This document shows positions 1 through 13,000 of a stretch of DNA of 64,000 nt, one piece after another. Source of the DNA: Asterias rubens (lineage: Eukaryota > Echinodermata > Asteroidea > Forcipulatida > Asteriidae). Numbering within the stretch: the stretch's first letter is position 1; every line of letters begins with the position of its first letter. The position numbers and the translations under genes were made by a program. The stretch covers positions 9,093,407-9,157,406 of the forward strand of contig NC_047082.1 in the NCBI RefSeq assembly GCF_902459465.1. Direction: 5' to 3'. The notes under the pieces are model-generated. The model had not been told where the DNA came from. It did no database searches and saw only the letters and a program-made list of their open reading frames with translations.

Positions 1-130
1 CACGATCGTGCGTGAAGACGACGCTTATTGACGGACATTTTAAACATTTTGGCGCTTGAGTTAACATTTTTATTATGGAACCGTGCTGAACAGTTGGTGT
101 ACAAAACTGTCTGACTTGTTTCGAACGTAG
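1..130 (+). other. RAE1: Possible noncoding first exon of RAE1
   Basis: The stretch ends in a good splice donor, with exon bases GTAG followed by GTAAAG at 131. It lies upstream of the acceptor at 1010 that opens the first coding exon. No ATG-led frame is needed here. The RAE1 transcript must have some leader exon because the acceptor before 1011 looks genuine. This donor is the best candidate, but a leader outside the window is equally possible. Confidence 0.3.
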
Positions 131-1052
131 GTAAAGTGTTGCTGTCTTTCCTTTTAGAATGTTAAGAATGTTTGTTCATTTGTCTGTCTTATGAGCTTGA
201 TATTTTTCTTTCAAATTTGAAAGTAACGAAGAGTAGGCCTAGCTTAACAATAAATTGTTATTTGTTTTTATAAACTCTGTCGTCGTGCGTGTAGTTGTTA
301 AAAATGTAATAATATTACTAATATAAACTGGTTCACCTACAGAGGTCGCTCTTCATGCTCTTCAACACGACAACAGGACATTTGTAGCCTACTTCTTTAA
401 GTTCACGTTCTTGATTGTAATGTGGGGTCAGTGTGGGGTCAAGCTCTCTAACCATACTCTGACATTCTGAACTGAACCAACAAAGGATTCAGATATCAGA
501 GCCAGAGAGCATTATTAATAAATATTATTATGAGCATACAAGCAAGAAAATGAGTGATTTGAATTTCGCCCTGTTCGTTATGAATGAGCATGATGATGGG
601 TTGTTACCCTCTGGCTTCGTCGTCGGCCGGCAGGAGATTACATTAACAAAACTATTTTTGGGTCACACTTGTTAAAAAAAAAAAAAATGACAATTGACGC
701 GCCTGAATCCCCCTGATAACAACTGTGGAACAACAAGTTTTAAATGCACTTTTAAAACAATATTTGAACATCAGTAACTGCCATTAATTATGTATCTTTT
801 ATATCACCTTCAATTTGTTGAAAAATATGTGTTTGTAATGTACTGTTAAAATTTATAAAGGGTTTTCACCTGGTCTTGGTGCCCCTTCAAAAATGGAAGT
901 GCCCTTTGCACAAAGAAAACGGCCTTGCCCATTAAAAGATGAGATTCTAAGCCTGTTTGTGTCATATACCTGAATATTAAACTAACATCTCTTGTTTTAA
1001 CTCCCAACAGATTGGTAGAGCTCCCCAATCTCTTCATTTTCAAGTCGGAGGC

Positions 1053-4000
1053 ATGTTTGGTGCAACAACAGGGTTTGGTGCGGCCACCACCGGAGCGGGA
1101 ATGTTCGGCCAGACTGCAGCGACAGCTGGGGGTACCCATAACCCTATGAAAGACTTTGAGGTGGCCAATCCACCGGATGACAGTATTAGTTCACTTGCGT
1201 TTAGCCCAGGAACAGTGCCAACAACTTTCCTTATTGCAGGATCATGGGATAATAATGTGAGTTTTGGTGCATAATGCACGGTGACTGCTCTATATATTCC
1301 GACACCTATGTTCCAACAACCCTCTCTCTTATCTTAGCTGCTTAGGACTGGGTGTCCCCTGGCTACTTCTAGAAACTATAAGGCTCCCCCGTGAGCCTTA
1401 TAGGGGTCTAATATTTTGGGCCTCCTTAACGCTATACGTTTTTCAAATCATTTATTATTAGGTTCGTTGTTGGGAGGTGCAAAACACAGGAGCTACGGTA
1501 CCCAAGGCTCAACAAACACACCAGGGCCCTGTCCTCGACGTCTGCTGGAATGATGTAAGTATGGGGAGGTGTTGGGGTTTAGGAAAGAATAAATTTATTT
1601 CTAGTTTTAACCTGGGCCCAATTTCATGGCTCTGGTTACTGTAAGCACAGAAACGGCGCTTACAGAAGCAGGGAATTTTGTGCTTACCGCAAGCGTATTT
1701 CACGGGTTAGCGGCAAAAATTTTGCCTAGGCATTCGACGCTTACAAGGCTAGTGCAGAAATTCGCCGCTTGCACGCAGGCGGGAAATTGTGATCGTAAGT
1801 GCAGAATTCGGCGGTAAGCAGAGCCATGAAAATTGGGCTCGGCTACTACGGGGATCATTCATTTTTCCCTTCCATTCTGCAGGGCTCAATTTCATAGAGC
1901 TGCTTAAGCACAAAATTTTGCTTTAAAAGCAAAACAATCTTTGCTTAGTAAAATCAGATTACCAGCTAAGACTCCACTGAATTGTTATGCTAAGTAAACA
2001 ACAGCTAAATACCAGTCACAAGCAATGTATGTGGCATGACATTTTTGCTAGTAACATGTGTAAAACAAGCAGGCTATTTTTCGTGCTTAACGCAAATTTT
2101 TTGCTTAAGCAGCTCTATGAAATTGGCCACTGGCAGGATTATTGTAGCAGAATTCCCGAAATCAAAGCCAAGAGGAAAACAGTTCTGTTTAAAGCACTGG
2201 AACAGGCCACATAGTCAGAATTTGACATGAGGAAGGTGGTTAAAGGGACATCTGAGAATTGTCCTTGAAAAAAATATGGATAGAACAACAAGCAATGTCA
2301 GCCTTTTTGACAATTTTGAAGCCAGTTTTTATGTTTTTAAGGACAAATCTGTGATGGCCCTATTGACCCAATTTACCTGACATCATCAGAATAATCTTGG
2401 ATGCGCCATACTGGTGGGCAATGACACTCTGTGCGCTATTCTCTGAAGTGCGCATTTTAGGCGACGCAGCGATTACACGTAAACCTTTTGATCACCAAAA
2501 TGGTGAGCGTGGGGCAGTCGCTGCGTGTGACGTGCGTGCAAGGGGTCAATATAGCCATTGTCTTTTTTGTGACAAACTCTTACTGTGTGCCAAATTCCAT
2601 GCCCGTATCGTCAAAGGCATAATGAGAGACTTTTTTGAGCGCTAGGTGGCAGCAGAATACCAGGTGATTCTCTATTGTTCTTGAAAACGCTCAAAATGAC
2701 ATAAACAATGGAAATTTAACTGGTAAGTCTGCTACCACCTAGCCACAAAAAGTCCCTATATACTTTCCTGTCTGCTATAAACTTTTTAATCAGTGAGCAT
2801 CTAGATTTGAACTGATCAAATTTTGTTTTGTGTTATATTTTTTTATATATTTTTTTTAAAGGATGGTACGAAGGTGTTTTCTGCATCTTGTGACAAGACC
2901 GCCAAGATGTGGGACCTAAACAGCAATCAAGCCATACAAGTTGCTCAGGTAAAGACAGTCGACTAAGTTTGCCTGAACTCTGTCTACTCGATAAAAGTTG
3001 TCTATGCTAGTCGACTATTTGGAACCAGCCTAGAGCAAGTTCAAGCAAGGGACTATAGTTGACTATTGTCGACCATTTGGCGCAGTTTTGCCTGGTACCC
3101 ATGATGTATTGCAGGCATTGTCATGGTAACCATGGAACATTGACGAGTGGTTGACAGATGTTCACTGCTCAAAGTTGCCCCTAGTGGGTGTTTTGACCCT
3201 AGCAGAGTCTTTCTCGAAGGTTAAATGACAAAACACAACAATTATTACCAGTTCACTAAGTGAACAATGAGTGGAAATACATGAATGGAGTCTCTGCTAG
3301 GGTTGAAACGTCAGGCCATTAGCTATTTTTTGCTTGATGAATATTATTAATTTTGCGCCGTTTTTATATCAGTCAGCCCTTCGAATCTGTAAATCTGTTG
3401 TTTGATTGTTGACGGTCGTTGTTTGATCTTCCTCTTCCAGCACGATGCACCGATTAAAACCATCCATTACATCAAAGCTCCCAATTACTCGTGTATCATG
3501 ACAGGTAGCTGGGATAAAACACTCAAGGTAGGTGTTTTACACTCATGCTTGAGATGCTCATGCTTTTTTCCTGATTTCAGTTTGTTATTGAAATTGTCTT
3601 AAAGACCCTGGTCGCTATTGGTAATTGTCAAAGACCAGTCTTCTCACTTGGTGTATCTTAACTTATGCATAAAATAACAAACCTGTGAAAATTTGAACTC
3701 AATTGGTCGTAGAAGTCGCGAGATAATAATGGACGAAAAAACACCCTTGTCACCCGAAGTTGTGTGCTCTCAGATGCTTGATTTGGAGACCTCAAAATCA
3801 AATTCTGAGGTCTCGAAATCAAATTCAAATACTTTAGTGGAAAATTACTTCTTTCTCAAAAACTACGTTATATCAGAGGGAGCTGTTTCTCACAATGTTT
3901 TATACTATCAACAGCTCTCCATTGCTTGTTACCAAGTAAGTTTTTATGCTAACAATAATTTGGAGTAATTACCAATACTGTTCAGTGCCTTTAAGTCCTT

Positions 4001-7000
4001 TGCATTTTATAGAGTGAAGTAAAGCAGTCACAAAAGGGAGGATGACAAGTGCACACTACGCTCAGACCTGTAATAATAATAATAAACCGTTCTTATAAAG
4101 CGCATTACACATGGAGTCCCAATGCGCTGTACAAAGTCACAAAAAAAAACAGACAAAATTATATAGACTTTTACAAGTGAGTTTTGAGAGGGCGCTTGAA
4201 TAAATCCAGAGTTTGTGCGTCTTTGATGTTACGGGGGAGTTTGTTCCAAAGAGTAGGAGAAGACGTAGAAAATGCACGTTGGCCTTAAGACTTAGTTGAG
4301 GCAGATGAACAGGCAAAGAGAGGTTTGCGGTAACGACATGTGAATATTGAGTAGTGTTGGTTTCGAAAAGAACCGGCGGTGGTGAACGCTCAACATTACG
4401 TTCAGTATGCTCTGATGTGAACTTCAGGAGAACTTGTAGTGTTGTAATTCTCTTGTGTTACACAGAGTTTGTAAACCGTCTGAATTGTAACATATGAGAC
4501 ATTCCTTGTCCAAAGAGGACCCCTGCCTGCAATTCGTTTTTCAGACATTTTCACATTCATCTGAACCTCATCCATGTAAATTGCTCCCAACTAATTTCTT
4601 TTCTTCTTTTCCCATACAGTTTTGGGACACACGGTCACCCAACCCGATGGCCAATATACAACTCGGTGAACGCTGCTTCTGTGCTGATGTGGTGAGTCTA
4701 AAGCCCTGTTCCCATTGTTGTATCTAGGTATATTTACCAAAGTCTTCGGCTGGAGGGGCGAGTCGTGCACTGTTGCTCCCCGCAGGGATTGAATACACTA
4801 AATTATTCGAGGCAAACACTCACGTTGGATTCAGGAACAGACTGACTCGTGGCTTGGTCGCCCTCTACAGCGGCCAAGCCACGATCATGCGTGGATGGTT
4901 TATTACGTAACCATTAAGATCACTACACCATTGTACACAAAACACAATGGCCACAGATTGACATTAAACTTACACCGTTTGAAGATAATGATAGTTGAAA
5001 GCTTACCTTAAAATATTAATTGATGAGGTGCTGTCATTTTTTAGATGTGAGTAAAACAAAGTCACAAAAATACGGTTTTCTCACTGAGGTGAAAATTGTT
5101 TTCATGACTTGTTTTACTCGCTTCTCAAAAACAGCACCTCAGAAAGTAATGTTTTAGAGGAAGCTTTCTACTATCATTGTCTTCAAAATGTGCGAGTTTA
5201 ATGTAAGTCTGTGGACATTGTGTTTTGTGTCCTACGAAAAGTACATAGACCCTTTAAGGTACCGCAACTTTTCTATAGAATGACAAATTTACTCAAATGG
5301 GGACGTGTTCTAAATTCGAAAGTCAGCAGTTGGCTTGAAGGATGCAAGCTACATGTAACAACCTTGTAATTGCAAGATCTGTAGTCTAACCACTAGACCA
5401 CCACGGTGACATACTGAATAATGTCTCCTGCGCATTTTTTTATTTTTCCTTCTTCTAGGTTTATCCAATGGCTGTGGTCGGACTCGCAGGCAAGAAGATC
5501 AATATTTACAGATTGGAGAGTGGGCCTCAAGAATACAAAGTTAACCAAGACTCGCCTCTCAAATTCCAGGTAGGTAATAAGTTTTAAAAATTTAGCATCA
5601 GTGCACACCCAACTTCCTGGGGGCCAAGTTAAATGCACAGTTTACTAGCATGGGCCCAATTTCATGGAGCTGCTTAAGCAGAAAAATATTGCTTACCAAT
5701 TTTCTGGTACATAAAATTCACCAGTAACATTTTTTACTTGAGACATGTTAGTTTGGCTAGTAGCCTTATTCCATTAAGAGTCCCTTCCTGTAAGAATGTA
5801 CCAAATTAGGGGGGGGGGGGGGGTGTGATTCATGGGTTCGCAGATCTTCTTCCAAAAAATTTGAGTGATAGACCATCATACCAAACGAATAAATCCAAAA
5901 TTTTAGTTTGCTGACGCTTTCGGTTTTGGAGTTACCAGTTATCAAAGTTTAGGCCAAAAAGCCCTCAAGAAACGAATAGTACATTCCCTGTAAACACAAA
6001 AATGTGCGCCAAGGTCATCCCAGAAAGAGTAAAACATTTTTTGAAACCTCCAGTTGGGCTTATAACAAAAGTAAAAAAAAAAAATTGGGATCTCGTTGGC
6101 GCGTCATGTTACGCGCACCTGAACCTTTGACGAACAGTGCCCTCGTGCCATTTTCAACGCCTCATAACTCAACGCACCTATAGGATCCCATGAATTGAAC
6201 AAGTTCAAATGAAAGAGCTTGCATCCCTAAAACAAATTTAAGTGCAAAGTGAATGGGATCTCGTTGGCGCAGAGAGATAGGAGAGGTCAAAGTTAAAATT
6301 TTACCAATGTATTGCGTTTTCGCACCTCCGTAACTTCGCGCGTCAACAACAAAATTTTTTTTTTATGGCAACTGGGTATTGGAACAGTTTTCATCTAATG
6401 ACAAATGAAAAAAGAATCTTGGGATCTCTGCAACTTGCATGTCAAAAGATTTTTTGAAAATTTTCTAAAGTATTGTCATTCCACACATTTTGGCCTAAAT
6501 TGGCACAACATTCACTTTTTTCATCACTGTAAGTATCTGTGCCAACAAGATCTCATCAATGTTTTCTTGTATTTGGTTAAGTTGAGTGTTCCTAAACAGA
6601 TTTCAATTGAAAAATAATTGGGATCATGTTGGCCCACCAATATAACAAAGGTCAAAGGTCAAAGGTCATATGAAACTACACTACTGCCTATTTCGGGCGA
6701 TTTTGCGTCGTCTAGAAATCCACGCGCCAATATGATCCCATTGAGTTGTCTGCGTTTTATGATTATATAGATTCTCAGCAACACATAAAAAGCAAAAACC
6801 AAATGGTATTTGAGTGGCGCTAACTAATAATATTATTACAGATCAAAAGTTCACAATACATGCCTATACTTTGCATTGCTGTGGCAACCGAAAGTGAGAA
6901 ATCTCCCCCAATTTCAAAATGTTGGCAAACCATGAAGGGGATAGGTCTCCAAAATGAATTTTGGTCAAGATATAGACTGGACTTGTTTTTACAAATGGTG

Positions 7001-10000
7001 TTAGTTTAATGTTGGTTGGTAACTGTTGCCAAGGTCAAAGGTTACAAAGAATATGTGTGTTTTTATATTTCTGTCACAAGAGCCAACTTCAGAGCCTTTT
7101 GAAGATTTTATTTAAAGAACAAGGGCTCTATCATTTCAGTTTGGGACAGCCACTTATAATATCTAGGCACATATGGTTGTCCCAAATTAATTATAGAGCC
7201 CTTCCTATTTGATAAAATGTTGACAGGGCTTCGAAGTTGCTTCTTGACAGAAAATGTATTTAATACAAAACACCAATATTTTCTGTGGAGAGCCAACTTC
7301 AAAGCCATGTCATCATTTTATCAAATGAACAATTATAATTAATTTGGGACAATCACATGTGCCTAGATATTATAAGTGGTTTTCCCCAACATAAAGGATA
7401 GAGCCCTTGTTCATTAAATAAAATCTTGAAAAGGCTCTGAAGTTGGCTCTTGACAGAAAATATCAAAAACACCCATATTCTTTGTAACCTTTGACCTTGG
7501 CAACAGTTACCAACCAACATTAAACTAACACCATTTGTAAAAAACAGTCTATATCTTGACCAAAATTTATTTTGGAGACCTATCCCCTTCATGGTTTGCC
7601 AACATTTTGAAATTGGGGATATTTCTCACTTTCGGTTGCCACAGCAATGCATAGTACAATGTGTATAGGCATGTATTGTGAACTTTTGATCTGTAATATT
7701 TGTTAGCGCCACTCAAATCCCATTTGGTTTTGCTTTTTATGTGTTGCTGAGAATCTATATAATCATAAAACGCAGACAACTCAATGGGATCATATTGGCG
7801 CGTGGATTTCTAGACGACGCAAAATCGCCCGAAATAGGCAGTAGTGTAGTTTCATATGACCTTTGACCTTTGTTATATTGGTGGGCCAACATGATCCCAA
7901 TTATTTTTCAATTGAAATCTGTTTAGGAACACTCAACTTAACCAAATACAAGAAAACATTGATGAGATCTTGTTGGCACAGATACTTACAGTGATGAAAA
8001 AAGTGAATGTTGTGCCAATTTAGGCCAAAATGTGTGGAATGACAATACTTTAGAAAATTTTCAAAAAATCTTTTGACATGCAAGTTGCAGAGATCCCAAG
8101 ATTCTTTTTTCATTTGTCAGTAGATGAAAACTGTTCCAATACCCAGTTGCCATAAAAAAAAAATTTTGTTGTTGGCGCGCGAAGTTACGGAGGTGCGAAA
8201 ACGCAATATATTGGTAAAATTTGAACTTTGACCTCTATTATCTCTCTGCGCCAACGAGATCCCACTCACTTTGTACTTAAATTTGTTTTAGGGATGCAAG
8301 CTCTTTCATTTGAACTTGTTTAATTCATGGGATCTTATAGGCGCGCTGAGTTATGAGGCGTTGAAAATGGCACGAAGGCACTGTTCGTCAAAGGTTCAGG
8401 TGTGCGTAACATGATGCGCCAACGAGATCCCAATTTTTTTTGTTTACTTTTGTTATGAGCCCAACTGGAGGTTTCAAAAAATGTTTTACTTTTGTTGGGA
8501 TGACCTTGGCGCACATTTTTGTGTTTACAGGGAATGTACTATTCGTTTCTCGAGGGCTTTTAGGCCGAAACTTTGATAACTGGTAACTCCAAAACCAAAA
8601 GTGTCAACAACTAAAATTTTGGATTTGTTCGTTTGGTATGATGATGTTCACTCTAATTTTTTAGAAGAAGATCTGAGAACCCATGAATCACCGCTTGGTA
8701 CACTCTTACAGGCAGGGACTCTTAAGCATACCAAGTGACCAAAGAAAAGTGGTCCCTCCATGTCGTGTGTGATGCCGGCCACCTAGCGTCCCAAAGTCCC
8801 GTATTGTCGGTACTAACTTAAAGGCAGTGGACTCTATTGGTAATTGTGAAAGACTAGCCTTCACAGTTTGTGTATCTCAACATGCCTAAAATATCAAACC
8901 TGTGAAAATTTGAGCTCAATCGGTCATCGAACTTGCGAGATAATAATGAAAGAACAAATACCCTTGTCACACGAAGTTGTGTGCGTTTAGATAGTTGATT
9001 TCGAGACCTCAAGTTCTAAACTTGAGGTCTCGAAATCAAATTTGTGGAAAATTACTTCTTTCTCGAAAACTATGGCACTACAGAGGGAGTCGTTTCTCAC
9101 AATGTTTTATACCATCAACCTCTCCCCATTACTCGTCACCAAGAAAGGTTTTATGCTAATAATTATTTTGAGTAATTACCAATAGTGTCCAGTGCCTTTA
9201 ACAAAAACCAACATATTATGACTCTATTAAGAATGTATTTGACAAACAATATTACATGAAATAAATTGTAAACAAATGTAGATAAAGATCATTTGACTGT
9301 CTTGATTTATTGTTGAAGACACTAGACACCTTTGTAATTGATGAAGACCAGTCTCACTTGGTGTATCTCAACATATACATAAAATAACAAACCTGTGAAA
9401 ATTTGAGCTCAATCGGTCGTCGAAGTTTCGAGATAATAATGGAAGAAAAAAACACCCTTGTAACACGAAGTTGTGTGCTTTCAGATGCTTGATTTTGGAA
9501 CCTCAAAATCTAACTCTGAGGTCTCGAAATCAAATTCTCGAAAACTACGTTACTTCAGAGGAAGTCGTTTCTCACAATGTTTTTTACTATCAACAGCTCT
9601 CCATTACTCGTTACCAGTAAGGTTTTATGCTAAAAATTATAGTGTCCACTGCCTTTAATTAAAATATTTTTGATTGATATACCTTCAACAAGTGAAGTAT
9701 CGGCCTATTTACCTGAAAATTTACAGGATAATTGTGACGTTGTTTACCCGCTGCTGTTGCCTAGAAACGAATTTGTTTTTGTCTTATAGTGTGCTTTTAA
9801 CCATGTATTTGATTTAATTAAAAAACTAGCATGGTTCCTAGTTAACTCAGTATACAATCTGCTGGAGAAACGAAGCAACTTGTTGTGTGGTAGAAGGGAA
9901 TAATAGGCCTACTTCAAGGGCAAATTTAATCAACCCTGGACACGACTTGCGTTGTTTGTCCGCTGCTGTTGCCTAGCAATGTGTTTTTACTTTAAAGTGT

Positions 10001-13000
10001 GCATTTCACCATAAGGTCCCTTCATCGGAACTTCTGCTGAAGAAACGGAGATAACTAAATTGCCTGCGTGGTAAGCGAAGCGCAAAATTCCTTTGTGATG
10101 GGGAATAATTAAATTTGACTGCTAATTCAAGAGCATTTTAAAGGCAATGGACACTATCGGTAATGACTCAAAATAATTATTATTATCAAACCTTACTTGG
10201 TAACGAGTATTGGGGAGAGGTTGATGGTATAAAACATTGTGAGAAATGGCTCCCTCTGAAGTGACTTAGTTTTCGAGAAAGAAGTCATTTTCCACGAATT
10301 TGATTTCGAGACCTCAAGTTAAGAATTTGAGGTCTCGAAATCAAGCATCTGAAAGCACACAACTTCGTGTGACAAGGGTGTTTTTTCTTTCATAGTTTAT
10401 CTCGCAACTTCGACGACCGATTGAGATCAAATTTTCAAAGGTTTGTTATGTTATGCATATGTTGAGATACACCAAGTAAGAAGACTGGTCTTTGACAAAT
10501 ACCAACAGTGTCTTTAAATGGCGCCGTTTATGTTTCATTAACTAGTGGTTACCAGTGCATTGCCATAACTTGCCACTGAGTCTTCCAGGACAAAAAGTAA
10601 ATTATCTAACCCCTACTTTTTCTGTTTTGTGGATAAAGGCTAATCTGTATTAACATCAGTTGCAAAAAGAGGTCCAAGCTGCGTCTAGAAAAAAAGGTCA
10701 AAGCTTTGAAACTTGTAAAAAGAACAACAGAAAAGAATAGTTGAACATGCAAAGTTTAGAGGGTGGAGTGAAAAGTAAGAAATTCGACATTCCTAGTCCA
10801 ATCTGATCTAGTTCAAGTGGATACCGTACTGTTTGGATATTGCTCTGTGACGTACCAAACCACCTCAGAGCCAACACTAGAGATTTGGTGGTACACGCAA
10901 GTTTTTTTAAATTGATTGTAGGGATCGGTCGTTTTTAAGAGTTTCCCCCATCGCCCTTTTTGCTTTTTTTGTTCTGCTCAGCTACTTTTTTTTCTATGAA
11001 ATTAGAACACTGTAGGATACTTTATAACAGCTTAATATTAAACGCAAGAGTATGCATCCGCACAGAAGATGATAGATTTTTTAAACAGTATGCGATTTTT
11101 AGAGCCATTGGACACTTTTGGTAAACAGTATTGTCCAAGGCCCACACTTCGTGTATCACAACTTCTGTATAAAATAACAAACCTGTGAAAATTTAGGCTC
11201 AATCGGTCGTCTGAGTCGGGAGAAAATAACGGGAAAACACACCCTTGTTTCCGCATGTTTCCTCGTGTCATGACATGTGTTCAAAATAAATTTGTAATTC
11301 TCGCTATCGAGAATTGATATTGTTTTAATGTTTTCTCAAAAAGTAAAGCATTTCATGGAATAATATTTCAAGAGAAGTCTTTCACCATTATCTTCTGTAA
11401 ACCCTGTAAGTTATTTGTCAATCTGTGAACTTTTTTGTTTTTTTCTGTACCGAAAGTGTATAATGGCTTTAAGTTAATGTACTGATTCTGATTTTGGGAT
11501 TTTGATTTAAATTTTGATTTCAGCATCGTTGTGTCGCCATATTCCAAGATTCCAAAAAGACCAACCCAGCTGGCTATGCACTCGGCAGCATAGAGGGCCG
11601 ATGTGCTATACAGTTTGAGCCTGTCACAAACCCGTAAGTAGTCACTCCAACAATATTGTATGCATTGGTTGTGATCATTTAAGGCCGAGTCATAGTCGGT
11701 CGCGCGATGGTCGGGCGATGGAAATCTTTACGCGCTATCCTAAAAAAGACACAGTTTTTAGGCCTCAGCGATGACTTTAAACTGTGTTTCTTAAGTTCGT
11801 CGTAAAGATTTCCATCACGCAACCACCGCAGGACCGACTATAACCAGCCTTTAGAATGTGTTATTCTGTTTAGACCATGCAAGTCTACGTATTCAACAGT
11901 TTTAGGGACGACTTTGGTCCCATGTACAACGCATGAAGGAAACAGCACATACTTGATTTTGATAATTTTGTTATGCTTCTACATGTTCTAGGAAAGACAA
12001 CTTCACATTCAAGTGTCATCGCTCAAATGGTGCTGCTAGTTATTCGTATCAAGACATCTACGCAGTAAGTTCAAGATCGTGTCATACTCTACTTTAAAAG
12101 CTGTCAAATCTTCTTCGGCGGTAATGCTTCTCAGATTCAAATATTGGTGCATTAAAGCTGATTTATTTTTTACAAAACCCCATTACTTCAAAGTGAATCG
12201 TTTTTCAAAATGTTTTATACTATCGGAAGCTGCTCTAAGCTTTTACCCAAAAGTCTTTATTGTCATTCATTTTAAAGACACTGGACACTATTGGTAATTG
12301 CTGTATCTCAACATTATGCATAAAATTACAATCCTGTGAAAATTTGAGCTCAATTGGTCGTCGAAGTTGCGAGATAATAATGAAAGAAAAAACACCCTTG
12401 TCACACGAAGTAGTGTGCATTTAGATGGTTGATTTAGAGGCCTCAAATTCTAAATCTGAGGTCTTGAAGTCAAATTCGCGGAAAATTACTTCTTTCTCGA
12501 AAACTGCATCACTTCAGAGGGAGCCGTTTCTCACAATGTTTTATACTATCATCCTCCCCCCATTACTCGTACCAAGTAAGGTTTTATGCTAATATTTATT
12601 TTGAGTAATTACCAATAGTGTCCACTGCCTTTAAGAAACACATTATTTGACTTGGTTTGGTGCCCAATCACCATAGAAGTGAATTAACCGAACAGGAGAT
12701 GATCAAATTCAAATGGTCCTCATTGTGATTTGAACCCAAGACCTTAGACATTCCCGGCAGATGTTCTACCAACTGATCTATGAGGCACAGGTTTTCCTCA
12801 AGAACCACATTTTAAAGGGATACGTTTGCCAAAATTTAAATTCCACAAAATGGCGACCATGTTTGTTTGCGACATAAAGGGAAAACCGTGCAATTTCGAG
12901 GCATGTTTGTGTGGATCATTATGTTCTACTTTTAAGTTATGTATCTAACCATATGCACTTCATAACAAACGCTTTTCAAAGACCAACTCGCTCGATCCAA

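Noticed and set aside
6405..8113. Identical 70-codon frames on opposite strands (6405-6617 and 7901-8113)
   Set aside because: They are the same sequence in the two palindrome arms. No domain, no splice context; symmetry explains the match.
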